Below, in pieces: positions 7,290 through 13,788 of a stretch of 15,447 bases of DNA (within the stretch, counting starts at the first letter, position 1; each line of letters opens with the position of its first letter). Under the pieces are notes generated by a model. It saw nothing but the letters and a program-made list of their open reading frames with translations. It searched no databases and had not been told where the DNA came from. The stretch comes from an uncultured Chlorobiaceae bacterium (lineage in GTDB: Bacteria; Bacteroidota; Chlorobiia; Chlorobiales; Chlorobiaceae): the NCBI GenBank assembly GCA_903874585.1, contig CAIQSY010000109.1:1-15447 (forward strand), read 5' to 3'. The position numbers were made by a program, and so were the translations under genes.

Positions 7290-8560
7290 ACTCCAATATC
7301 ACCTCTGAGGATGCTCACCGGCACGTAACGCGTTGCTTTGCGTGCCGGACTCCATGATGAAATGACGGCAATCAAAATGCCGAAACCAATCACAAGCAGA
7401 TGCGTTTCTGGTGTTTCGATAACGTTAATGCGGTCACTTTTCATTGCTCCAGCAGTACTTGCTGTAAACCGTATGGCATCGACAAAATGGCAGATGATAT
7501 GCCCTAATGGACTGCCAACCATCACACCAAGAATCCCGATCATAAGCCCTTCAAACATAAAAATGCGAGTGATGGTGCTGCTCAGCATACCCATGGAGCG
7601 CATAATGGCAATATCCTTCACCTTTTGCAGGATAACAGTTGTCATGACGGATGAAACACCCAGACCGGCAACAATAAACACAAAACCAACAAGGACTAAC
7701 GTAATAAGGGCATTGCGGTTGTAAAACTCGATGACGTTTCGGTTCGTCTCATCCCAGCTCTCACTTTTATAGCCACTGAGTGTTTGTACAATTTTGGCGG
7801 TTTGACTCGCGTTTTCTACCGTTGCTGTACGTAAACCAATACCGCTTACGGAGTTTGGTGCAATACCCTCCATTCTTTGAGCAAGCGAGAGATTGACATA
7901 CGCCTCACGCTCATCCTTTGCCGTAAAGCCGCTGCTGAAACGTCCCACAACGGTTAATGGAAACTCTTCGCTGTTTTTCGTGACCAGCACAATTCTGTCA
8001 CGGTAGCCGACGGCAAGCTTTTTCGCTAATAAATCGCCAACCAGAATTCCGTTCGGAGTGGATTTGAGTTCATTGAGCGCTGTTGGCTCAAGCAGATTTT
8101 TTTTTAGCCCTGCAATTTCAGACTCAAGTTCTGGGACTACACCACGCGCAACACAAGGGGTAAAACGTGTTTTATTGCGGGCAATGACTTTGCTGAGCAC
8201 AAAGGGTGACGCACTTTTTACCTCCGCTACCGACTCGAGTCGTTTGACGACTTCAGCATAGTTTTTAATGACTTCAGGCTCATTTTGCGTGATATTTTTC
8301 GTTACCATCGCAATTCGTCCTGAAGGCTGCTCTATGAGGTTATCGGGTACGAGCGGAATAATTCGTTCAGCGCTGATGAGCACATGCGGAGCGGTATCAA
8401 TCACTTTGGTAATGACATTGGCTGATGAACCTCGAGCAACAGAAATTGTTGTTACCAGCATGGCTGACCCTACGGCTACACCAAGAGCAGTGAGAATCGT
8501 CTGGCGTTTTCTCTCCCAGAGATGGACAACAGCAATCCTTGCCTGATCACGATAGTTCAT
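7286..8560 (-). CDS. ABC transporter permease, FtsX/MacB type
   Basis: Inner-membrane subunit of an ABC system of the MacB/LolCDE/FtsX class (mechanotransmission rather than a classic import channel). Topology in the 424 residues: one N-terminal membrane helix (about 22-42), a large periplasmic MacB-PCD-like domain (about 45-280), then three helices (about 284-308, 334-358, 386-403). VKDIAIMRSMG (314-324) is the typical cytoplasmic coupling segment that contacts the ATPase. The end, SPARKATRYVPVSILRG, is the usual FtsX C-terminal signature. No ATPase or membrane-fusion partner lies next to it here, so the substrate is unknown; lipoprotein release or efflux are possible. The ATG at 8560 is clear, with only a weak purine stretch before it. 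It is divergent from the phosphofructokinase gene. Confidence 0.85.
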   Translation of the reverse strand: MNYRDQARIAVVHLWERKRQTILTALGVAVGSAMLVTTISVARGSSANVITKVIDTAPHVLISAERIIPLVPDNLIEQPSGRIAMVTKNITQNEPEVIKNYAEVVKRLESVAEVKSASPFVLSKVIARNKTRFTPCVARGVVPELESEIAGLKKNLLEPTALNELKSTPNGILVGDLLAKKLAVGYRDRIVLVTKNSEEFPLTVVGRFSSGFTAKDEREAYVNLSLAQRMEGIAPNSVSGIGLRTATVENASQTAKIVQTLSGYKSESWDETNRNVIEFYNRNALITLVLVGFVFIVAGLGVSSVMTTVILQKVKDIAIMRSMGMLSSTITRIFMFEGLMIGILGVMVGSPLGHIICHFVDAIRFTASTAGAMKSDRINVIETPETHLLVIGFGILIAVISSWSPARKATRYVPVSILRGDIGV

Positions 8561-8579
8561 GATGGACTCTGTAGTTCAG

Positions 8580-8608
8580 TTGACTTTTGGTCTATCATCG
8601 CTTATGAA
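8580..8608 (+). promoter_or_regulatory. Candidate distal promoter for phosphofructokinase
   Basis: TTGACT (8580-8585, 5 of 6 consensus matches) and TATGAA (8603-8608, 4 of 6) are 17 bp apart. It lies in the divergent spacer with the permease gene. A second candidate follows 45 bp downstream, so the gene may have tandem promoters. Confidence 0.35.
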
Positions 8609-8624
8609 ATAGTCAGACGAATCG

Positions 8625-8653
8625 TTGAAAAATGATACATAAAAATCTATCTT
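8625..8653 (+). promoter_or_regulatory. Candidate proximal promoter for phosphofructokinase
   Basis: TTGAAA (8625-8630, 5 of 6 matches) and TATCTT (8648-8653, 4 of 6) have 17-bp spacing. Transcription would begin around 8660. That is downstream of the ATG at 8632, which would then not be in the message, in agreement with the GTG at 8746 being the true start. Confidence 0.4.
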
Positions 8654-8730
8654 TCTTCTCGGTAATAAGAAGGGCTCATGTCCCGATAAGTAAACAAATT
8701 CAGCTATTAAATACTAACCTGAGCATTGAG

Positions 8731-8736
8731 AAGGAG
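8731..8736 (+). promoter_or_regulatory. Shine-Dalgarno that sets the GTG start of phosphofructokinase
   Basis: AAGGAG ends 9 nt before the GTG at 8746. It is one of the few strong Shine-Dalgarno sites in the window. It selects GTG 8746 over the in-frame ATG at 8632, whose 38 extra codons have no resemblance to phosphofructokinase. Confidence 0.75.
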
Positions 8737-8745
8737 AACATAATT

Positions 8746-9951
8746 GTGAAAAAAATAGGTATTCTTACCAGCGGTGGAGATTGTGGTGGACTCAATGCCG
8801 TACTGAAAGGTGCAGCATTGATGGCGCTCGCCAAAGGTCTTGAACTTTATATTATTCCTAATGGATATGCAGGGTTATACAACCTTGTTGATCAAGAGCA
8901 TCTTGTGCTGCTTGATCAGGCGCGACTCGATAAGTTTGATGCGAGTTTTGCTGGTTCTGAAGCGGGGCATTCGCGTGTTAAAATAAAGGCGATCAGCAAC
9001 CCTGAGAAGTATAATCGCATCAAAGCGGGGATGAAAAAATTTGGTCTTGATGCCCTTGTTATCAGTGGTGGCGATGATTCCGGTAGTGTTATGGTTGATT
9101 TAAATCAGCAAGGCATTCAGTGTATTCACGCACCAAAAACCATGGATCTTGATCTGCAAACCTATTCTGTTGGCGCAGACTCGACGATCAATCGAATTGC
9201 TCAATTTGTGCACGATCTTAAAACGACCGGCAAAACCCACAATAGAGTGCTGGTTACGGAAGTTTTTGGGCGTTACGCTGGTCATACAGCTTTCCGCAGT
9301 GGTATTGCGGCTGAAGCCGATTGTATTCTCATGCCTGAAATTCCGGCTGATTGGGATATTGTTTACGAGCACTTGAAAGAGCGCTTTACCCGTAGAATTC
9401 GTGAAAGCGATGTGCATAGCGGAACATATACTATTGTTGTGGCTGAAGGGTTGAAGAATGCCGATGGCACCGATATTGTTGATGAATCGGCTGGAATTGA
9501 TGCTTTCGGGCATAAAAAACTTGCTGGTGCGGGTAAATTTACTTGCCAGCAAATACAGAAGAGAATGAAAGCTGATCCAGCCATGCCACTCTTTATGAAA
9601 GAGACGGGTATGTTTGTTGAGGGCATTTATGAGATTCCCGAAGTTCGTGAAGTTCATCCTGGGCACCTTGTACGTTCCGGTAGTTCATCAGCCTATGATA
9701 TTAATTTTGGCTTTGAAGCTGGAGCTGCTGCAATTATGTTGTTGCTCGACGGAAAAACGGGAGTAACAATCTCAAAAGTTAAAGGTCGCAAAATCGAGTT
9801 TATTGAATCGAGTAAGGCGATTGCGCAGCGCCATGTTGATCTCGAACATGTTGCCATGTACGAATCGCTTGGTATCTGCTTTGGCAGAAAATCGGGTGAG
9901 TATGAACCCATTTTGCGTGAAGTAGATGGCGTGTACGAGCGCATTTATTGA
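8746..9951 (+). CDS. pfkA: 6-phosphofructokinase, pyrophosphate-dependent-type active site
   Basis: Phosphorylates fructose 6-phosphate to the 1,6-bisphosphate. I place the start at GTG 8746, giving 401 residues that begin MKKIGILTSGGDCGGLNAV, the usual first beta strand and phosphate loop. Known family rule: ATP enzymes have Gly at E. coli positions 104 and 124, whereas PPi enzymes have Asp and Lys. Here the motifs are GGDDS (108-112, Asp111) and PKTMDLD (130-136, Lys131), the PPi pattern, so the product is more likely a reversible PPi-linked enzyme than a classic ATP kinase. The catalytic Asp134 is kept, but the usual TIDND reads TMDLD. TEVFGRYAGHTA and VVAEG are also conserved. The gene ends in an intrinsic terminator. 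Family is certain; donor specificity is inferred. Confidence 0.92.
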   Translation: MKKIGILTSGGDCGGLNAVLKGAALMALAKGLELYIIPNGYAGLYNLVDQEHLVLLDQARLDKFDASFAGSEAGHSRVKIKAISNPEKYNRIKAGMKKFGLDALVISGGDDSGSVMVDLNQQGIQCIHAPKTMDLDLQTYSVGADSTINRIAQFVHDLKTTGKTHNRVLVTEVFGRYAGHTAFRSGIAAEADCILMPEIPADWDIVYEHLKERFTRRIRESDVHSGTYTIVVAEGLKNADGTDIVDESAGIDAFGHKKLAGAGKFTCQQIQKRMKADPAMPLFMKETGMFVEGIYEIPEVREVHPGHLVRSGSSSAYDINFGFEAGAAAIMLLLDGKTGVTISKVKGRKIEFIESSKAIAQRHVDLEHVAMYESLGICFGRKSGEYEPILREVDGVYERIY

Positions 9952-9980
9952 GCTGTATCAATCATTGTTAGAGTAACCAT

Positions 9981-10013
9981 AAAATCCCCGTTTTCTGTGA
10001 ACGGGGGTTTTTT
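9981..10013 (+). terminator. Intrinsic terminator after phosphofructokinase
   Basis: CCCCGTT (9986-9992) pairs with AACGGGG (10000-10006) around a 7-nt loop and is followed by a G and six Ts. The A-run before the stem can pair with the T-run. It lies 30 nt after the stop codon, and only 20 nt separate its end from the ilvE ATG. Confidence 0.85.
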
Positions 10014-10033
10014 AAACACCCAACGACTGTATT

Positions 10034-10945
10034 ATGAACAAGTCTGCTAAAATTTGGATGAACGGCGAACTGATTGACTGGATTGACGCAAAGATCCATA
10101 TTCTTTCACACGTTGTCCACTATGGTTCATCCACCTTTGAAGGAATTCGCTGTTATGAAACCCAAAAAGGTTCAGCGGTTCTTTTTCTTGATGAGCATAT
10201 CAAACGCCTCAGAGATTCATCAAAAATATATCGCATTGAAATACCATACTCTGAAAAAGAGCTGAAAGAGGCAATTATCAGCACGATTCAGGCGAATGAC
10301 CATAAGTCATGTTATATTAGACCTTTAGTATATCGTGGACAAGGGGCGTTGGGCGTTAATCCACATAGAGCATCAATCGAAGTTGCTATTGCAACATGGG
10401 AGTGGGGCTCGTATCTCGGTGAGGATGTTCTTGAAAATGGCGTTGATGTCCGCGTCTCTTCATGGACACGACCAGCGCCAAACACGTTGCCGTCGTGGGC
10501 GAAAGCTGGTGGCAATTACCTGAGTTCGCAGCTTATTAAAATGGAAGCGCTGATGGATGATTATGCCGAAGGTTTGGCGCTCGATGCCAGTGGCTATGTA
10601 TCCGAAGGCAGCGGTGAAAATATTTTTGTTGTGCGCGATGGTATTCTCTATACGCCGATGTCGGGGCAATCAATTTTGCCTGGCTTTACACGCTATGCCA
10701 TTATGCACATTGCTAAAAAGCTGGGTTATGAAGTCCAGGAAACGTTGATTCCGCGTGAAGCGCTGTATGTGGCTGATGAGGTGTTCTTGACTGGCACAGC
10801 CGCTGAAATTACGCCAGTACGCAGCATTGATAAATATCCTGTTGGTAACGAAAAACGTGGACCGATAACCGAAATTCTGCAACGGGAGTATCTGAACATT
10901 GTTCAGACCGGTGAAGATCCATATCACTGGTTAACCTTCATTTGA
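10034..10945 (+). CDS. ilvE: Branched-chain amino acid aminotransferase (class IV)
   Basis: PLP enzyme that interconverts Leu, Ile and Val with their 2-oxo acids, the last step of their synthesis; cytosolic. Of the 303 residues, Lys157 in PSWAKAGGNYLSSQ is the PLP lysine, GYVSEGSGENIF holds the conserved glutamate, and the N-terminal HVVHYGSSTFEGIR and the C-terminal FLTGTAAEITPV are typical of fold-type IV BCATs. The ATG at 10034 matches the family N-terminus (KIWMNGELIDW). The gene begins 20 nt after a strong terminator, so its own promoter must overlap or lie upstream of that hairpin, unless read-through supplies it. holB follows after 16 bp and is probably co-transcribed. Confidence 0.95.
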   Translation: MNKSAKIWMNGELIDWIDAKIHILSHVVHYGSSTFEGIRCYETQKGSAVLFLDEHIKRLRDSSKIYRIEIPYSEKELKEAIISTIQANDHKSCYIRPLVYRGQGALGVNPHRASIEVAIATWEWGSYLGEDVLENGVDVRVSSWTRPAPNTLPSWAKAGGNYLSSQLIKMEALMDDYAEGLALDASGYVSEGSGENIFVVRDGILYTPMSGQSILPGFTRYAIMHIAKKLGYEVQETLIPREALYVADEVFLTGTAAEITPVRSIDKYPVGNEKRGPITEILQREYLNIVQTGEDPYHWLTFI

Positions 10946-10961
10946 GTACTATCAGGCAGGC

Positions 10962-12131
10962 ATGAGCTGGAACACTATTATTGGTCAGCAACAACAGATT
11001 CGGGTGCTTAAAAAGGCCCTTAAGACAGGACGTTTTGCTCATGCCTACCTTTTTACTGGTCATGAAGGTTCAGGTAAAGAGTCTATTGCCTTTGAAATTG
11101 CGGCAATGCTCAACTGTCGCCATGTAACGAGTATCAGTGAAGGTTCATGTGGAACGTGCCCGGATTGCCGGCAGATTCAAGCGTTTATGCACCCGAATGT
11201 TGAGTATGTTTTTCCCGTAGAATCAGCGCTGCTGGAGGTAAGCGATACGGCGAAAAAAGAGAACAAGCGTTTTACTGATGCCAAAGCGCGTTATGAGGCG
11301 TTAATTGAACAGAAAAAGCAGAACCCCTATTTTTCTCCAGCCATGGAGCGATCGATGGGGATACTTACTGAGCAGATTATTGCGCTTCAGCATAAAGCCA
11401 TGTTTATGCCGAATGAGGGGAGCAAGAAAATTTTTATTATTTCTCAAGCTGAGCGGCTTCACCCTTCAGCCGCTAATAAGCTTTTGAAGCTGCTTGAAGA
11501 GCCTCCGGCACATGTTCTTTTTATTCTTATCTCATCACGCCCCGAGACACTGTTACCAACGATTCGTTCGCGATGTCAAGTTGTTCAATTTTCACGAGTA
11601 ACAGCTCAAGAGCTGCGTCTTTGGCTTCAGCTCAATCGTCCAGAAATTATTGATCCTGAGTTGAGCTTTATTGTCAGCTTTTCACGCGGTAACCTCTCTG
11701 TTGCCTGGGAGATGCTCAATAATCGAAGTGATAATCCTGATGAAACGGCAATTATTTTGTTGCGTAACCAAGCGCTCGATTATTTGCGAAACATGTTAAC
11801 GCCAAGTCGTTTTCATGAAGCCATTAACGCGTGTGAGCAGCATGCAAAAAATTTATCACGCAGTGAGTTGACGCTTTTTCTTGCTGCGCTTTTGCTCTTT
11901 TTTCAAGACGCAAATCATCGGCAGATTAATCCTGACGTTCAGGAGTTGAACAACCCTGATTTGAATGATGCTGTGAATCGATTTGCTAAAAATTTTTCTC
12001 ACACCGATTTTTTGCAGATATCAATCATTACCGAAAATGCTATCCGCGCTCTTGAGCGCAATGCCAACCAATTGCTTATTATGGCAGCATTTACGGTTGA
12101 GATGAAAGCGCTTTTGCAGCAGAAAGCGTGA
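10962..12131 (+). CDS. holB: DNA polymerase III delta-prime subunit
   Basis: Part of the clamp-loader complex that places the beta clamp at primed DNA. In 389 residues: an AAA+ N-terminal domain with IIGQQQQIRVLKKAL, a complete P-loop FTGHEGSGKES (Lys39), a Cys4 zinc module (Cys52, Cys63, Cys66, Cys69), the delta-prime/tau hallmark AERLHPSAANKLLKLLEEPP, and the SRC sensor motif in IRSRCQVVQF. There is an insertion of charged residues (about 95-135) before the conserved KIFIISQAE. The intact P-loop is unlike E. coli delta-prime, where it is degenerate. AGGCAGG precedes the ATG closely. It follows ilvE by 16 bp and is the last core gene before the accessory island. Confidence 0.9.
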   Translation: MSWNTIIGQQQQIRVLKKALKTGRFAHAYLFTGHEGSGKESIAFEIAAMLNCRHVTSISEGSCGTCPDCRQIQAFMHPNVEYVFPVESALLEVSDTAKKENKRFTDAKARYEALIEQKKQNPYFSPAMERSMGILTEQIIALQHKAMFMPNEGSKKIFIISQAERLHPSAANKLLKLLEEPPAHVLFILISSRPETLLPTIRSRCQVVQFSRVTAQELRLWLQLNRPEIIDPELSFIVSFSRGNLSVAWEMLNNRSDNPDETAIILLRNQALDYLRNMLTPSRFHEAINACEQHAKNLSRSELTLFLAALLLFFQDANHRQINPDVQELNNPDLNDAVNRFAKNFSHTDFLQISIITENAIRALERNANQLLIMAAFTVEMKALLQQKA

Positions 12132-12317
12132 TGTTTTTATTTGAATTCGCTCATTAACTGTTGAAGCGTGCCCGTGTTGTTGAATCGGGGGATGAGCTGG
12201 ATTACCATTTTGCTGATATTTTGAACGATCCGAAGGATCGCTGATGTTTACAATTGCTTTTGAATCAGGCAGATCCGTCTAAACAATGTTAGCCTAATGG
12301 ATGAAAGTTCGTAACCA
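12132..12317. other. Spacer at the left edge of the accessory island, possible gene debris
   Basis: No intact gene. On the minus strand 12247-12137 is open for 36 codons and ends in TAA, reading like a protein C-terminus (MVIQLIPRFNNTGTLQQL at its core), with a stop just upstream and no start. The same DNA on the plus strand is also open (SGDELDYHFADILNDPKDR and stop), so I cannot say which strand, if either, was coding. A perfect 6-bp inverted repeat CGATCC/GGATCG lies at 12226-12240. There is no T-tracted terminator after holB. Confidence 0.35.
12277..12294. repeat. Short CTAA/TTAG inverted repeat upstream of the NDT-like gene
   Basis: GTCTAAAC, AAT, GTTAGCC can fold into a small stem-loop with one mismatch. 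It resembles the inverse-core/core pair of integron attC sites in letters only, and is far too short for a real one. A related structure lies right after the same gene (13254-13282). Confidence 0.3.
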
Positions 12318-13259
12318 ATGGATATAAGAGAAATCTCAGACGGAATAACCTCATTAATTGAAAGCGCGACAGCATTCTTTGACGGGGCGATCGCTGATTG
12401 CGCTGAAGAACCAATCGAGGTTTGGATGAACCCCCACAGGGGGAGAAACACATACTGGGAAAAATTGACGCAAGAAAACTGTCAGTTATCTCAGAAAACC
12501 CAAGAAAAACTATTGAATGTAATCGCATTAATTATACCTACGCTCAAATCATCTCCGGTTCTTGATGTGTCCGATGAAAAGGATGTTGGGCGTTGCGTAA
12601 AACAAATGCGGGCGGCTCTTAAACTGCGAAGATTTAGATCGTGGGATATTGAGGTGTTGCATGATGAAGGCACCATTCTTGGGGTAACCCCGCCAGGGCA
12701 GTCAGAAGATGAATGTAGCCCTCCTGCTGACGCAAGGAAGATATTTTTCGAATGCGCTGAACAGTTAGAAGGAATTACGCAGTTGCTGAAAATAACACCC
12801 GCGAACATGCCAGATGGGGTGTTAGGAAAGAATCCGAATCTATCTCAATCATATCGGCCTAATACAGCCTTTATTATGATGCCGATAGACAGCGAGAGTC
12901 CCGAAAATGAGGATGTATATGCGGCTTATAAAGAATGCTTTTCTAAGTTTGGAGTTAAAGCCGTTAGAGCGGATGAAATAGAACATGAAGATGTGATCAC
13001 TAAGAGAATAATCGAGGAAATAAGAATTAGCGAATTCTTGGTTGGTGATCTGACGAACGAACGACCTAGTGTCTACTACGAGATTGGTTATGCTCATTCT
13101 CTTGGCAGGAGAGTTATTCTTTACAGAAAAGCAGGGACATCAATTCACTTTGATTTAGCTGCCTATAACTGCCCAGAGTACAAGAACATTACGGAGCTCA
13201 AGTCAATTCTCATGAAAAGGCTTGAAGAAGCTACGAACAGAAAGCCGGAAAAAGGCTAA
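12318..13259 (+). CDS. Nucleoside 2-deoxyribosyltransferase-like domain protein, novel N-terminus
   Basis: Function unknown; 313 residues, no signal peptide or membrane segment. Residues about 182-300 match the nucleoside 2-deoxyribosyltransferase/TIR-like fold: the first strand NTAFIMMPID (182-191), RADEI (218-222), ITKRIIEEIRISEFLVGDLT (227-246), and the signature SVYYEIGYAHSLGRRVIL (251-268) with the probable catalytic Glu255 and Asp244. Enzymes of this fold cleave N-glycosidic bonds of nucleosides or NAD-like nucleotides, and related proteins are often found in phage-defence loci (family knowledge). Residues 1-175 I do not recognise. Arginine codons are mostly AGA/AGG (14 of 19), against 3 of 21 in the visible pnp, a sign of transfer. 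No clear Shine-Dalgarno. Stem-loops flank it on both sides. A defence role is inference only. Confidence 0.75.
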   Translation: MDIREISDGITSLIESATAFFDGAIADCAEEPIEVWMNPHRGRNTYWEKLTQENCQLSQKTQEKLLNVIALIIPTLKSSPVLDVSDEKDVGRCVKQMRAALKLRRFRSWDIEVLHDEGTILGVTPPGQSEDECSPPADARKIFFECAEQLEGITQLLKITPANMPDGVLGKNPNLSQSYRPNTAFIMMPIDSESPENEDVYAAYKECFSKFGVKAVRADEIEHEDVITKRIIEEIRISEFLVGDLTNERPSVYYEIGYAHSLGRRVILYRKAGTSIHFDLAAYNCPEYKNITELKSILMKRLEEATNRKPEKG

Positions 13260-13282
13260 TAATGCCATCACTGGCGTTAGGC
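13254..13282. repeat. Stem-loop ending in GTTAGGC, at the stop of the NDT-like gene
   Basis: GGCTAAT (13254-13260) pairs, with one mismatch and one wobble, with GTTAGGC (13276-13282). An inner GCCA/TGGC stem closes on a TCAC loop, with AAT bulged. The gene's TAA lies inside the left arm. No T-run follows. It could stabilise the 3' end or be an att-like recombination remnant. Confidence 0.4.
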
Positions 13283-13292
13283 AGGTAAATAC

Positions 13293-13430
13293 ATGAGTAA
13301 GTTCTTTATCGCCATCCTCGTCCTTCTATGATCGTTGCCAGCCATCGCTGATGACCAGCATAGAATTTTCAAGGCATCCTGCATGAAGCCATTTTTTATC
13401 GTTATCATTAAAAGATTTGTTCTGAAGTAA
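13293..13430 (+). pseudogene. Remnant of a secreted-protein gene, in direct repeat A
   Basis: An ATG at 13293, with AGG 7 nt upstream, opens MSKFFIAILVLL and then meets TGA at 13329-13331. The frame continues as SLPAIADDQHRIFKASC and on to TAA at 13428. Read through, this is a textbook signal peptide: short positive start, hydrophobic core, then Ala-Ile-Ala before AspAsp. Repeat copy B has TGG where this copy has TGA. I take it as the decayed beginning of an exported protein that was already lost downstream. The opposite strand is also open, so coding on the plus strand is likely but not proven. Confidence 0.4.
13305..13421 (+). repeat. Direct repeat A (about 117 bp)
   Basis: Matches 14145-14260 at about 85% identity. 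The first 101 positions align without gaps at an offset of exactly 840 bp with 15 mismatches by my count, and include a perfect 40-bp run (13366-13405). After that there is one 1-nt gap. It forms the left bracket of the toxin-antitoxin cassette. Confidence 0.9.
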
Positions 13431-13456
13431 CAGAGGTTGAAATAGGATGTGTCGGT

Positions 13457-13567
13457 ATGCGTTATATGGTAGTCGTCGAGCAAGATACAAGCAGTTTGGG
13501 GCATAATGTCCCCGATTTGGAAAAGGGAGATATTTTTCCACCTACTTCACAGGAGATACAAACATGA
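13457..13567 (+). pseudogene. HicB-like antitoxin remnant (36 codons)
   Basis: The ATG at 13457 opens MRYMVVVEQDTSSLGHNVPD, which resembles the first strands of HicB antitoxins (MRYxVVxE, then G-x-x-VPDL), followed by LEKGDIF. The usual PGC segment, the helical region and the DNA-binding tail are absent; the ORF stops at TGA 13565-13567. The stop overlaps the ATG of the next gene (ATGA). No hicA is recognisable upstream. An inverted repeat TGGAAAA/TTTTCCA (13518-13540) lies in its 3' half and could be an operator for the following pair. It is either debris now serving as a leader for the antitoxin, or a small real gene. The HicB match is by eye and short. Confidence 0.45.
13551..13556 (+). 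promoter_or_regulatory. Shine-Dalgarno of the antitoxin gene
   Basis: AGGAGA ends 7 nt before the ATG at 13564. It gives the antitoxin its own strong initiation signal in addition to coupling through the ATGA overlap with the HicB-like remnant. Confidence 0.7.
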
Positions 13568-13788
13568 CAATGAAAAAAATTGAATCAGAAGCTCTCAATC
13601 TGGACATGCGCTCACGAGGCAGTCTCGTTGGCAAGCTGCTCTTGAGTCTGGACGAGCCAACAGTGTCGGAAGTCGAACGACTTTGGCTGAATGAAGCAGA
13701 AAGACGACTTGATGATTATCGCTCGGGGAAGGTTCACGGAATTTCTGGTAACGAAGTATTCAAAAGAGCGATAAGCGAGTTGTCATGA
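13564..13788 (+). CDS. Putative addiction-module antitoxin (Unstab_antitox family)
   Basis: At 74 residues it is full length for this family of small antitoxins paired with RelE/ParE toxins. Typical parts: the N-terminal LNLDMRSRGSLVGKLLLSLD, which corresponds to the family's Leu-x2-x2-Arg-x-x-Leu-x2-x-Leu-Leu-x-Ser-Leu pattern, and the C-terminal WLNEAERRLDDYRSGKVHGI with the common GxVxxIxGxEVF ending (GISGNEVFKRAISEL). It would bind and neutralise the toxin and probably repress its own operon. The ATG at 13564 overlaps the stop of the HicB-like ORF, and its own TGA (13786-13788) overlaps the toxin ATG at 13785. The gene is intact although the toxin is broken. Confidence 0.85.
   Translation: MTMKKIESEALNLDMRSRGSLVGKLLLSLDEPTVSEVERLWLNEAERRLDDYRSGKVHGISGNEVFKRAISELS

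Noticed and set aside
8632..8745. Longer phosphofructokinase beginning at ATG 8632
   Set aside because: The 38 extra codons have no family resemblance, no Shine-Dalgarno precedes the ATG, and a good promoter candidate overlaps it. GTG 8746 has AAGGAG at ideal spacing.
13293..13430. TGA in the repeat-A signal-peptide ORF as a selenocysteine codon
   Set aside because: A selenocysteine in a signal-peptide core makes no sense, no SECIS-like hairpin follows directly, and the sister copy has TGG. A nonsense mutation is simpler.
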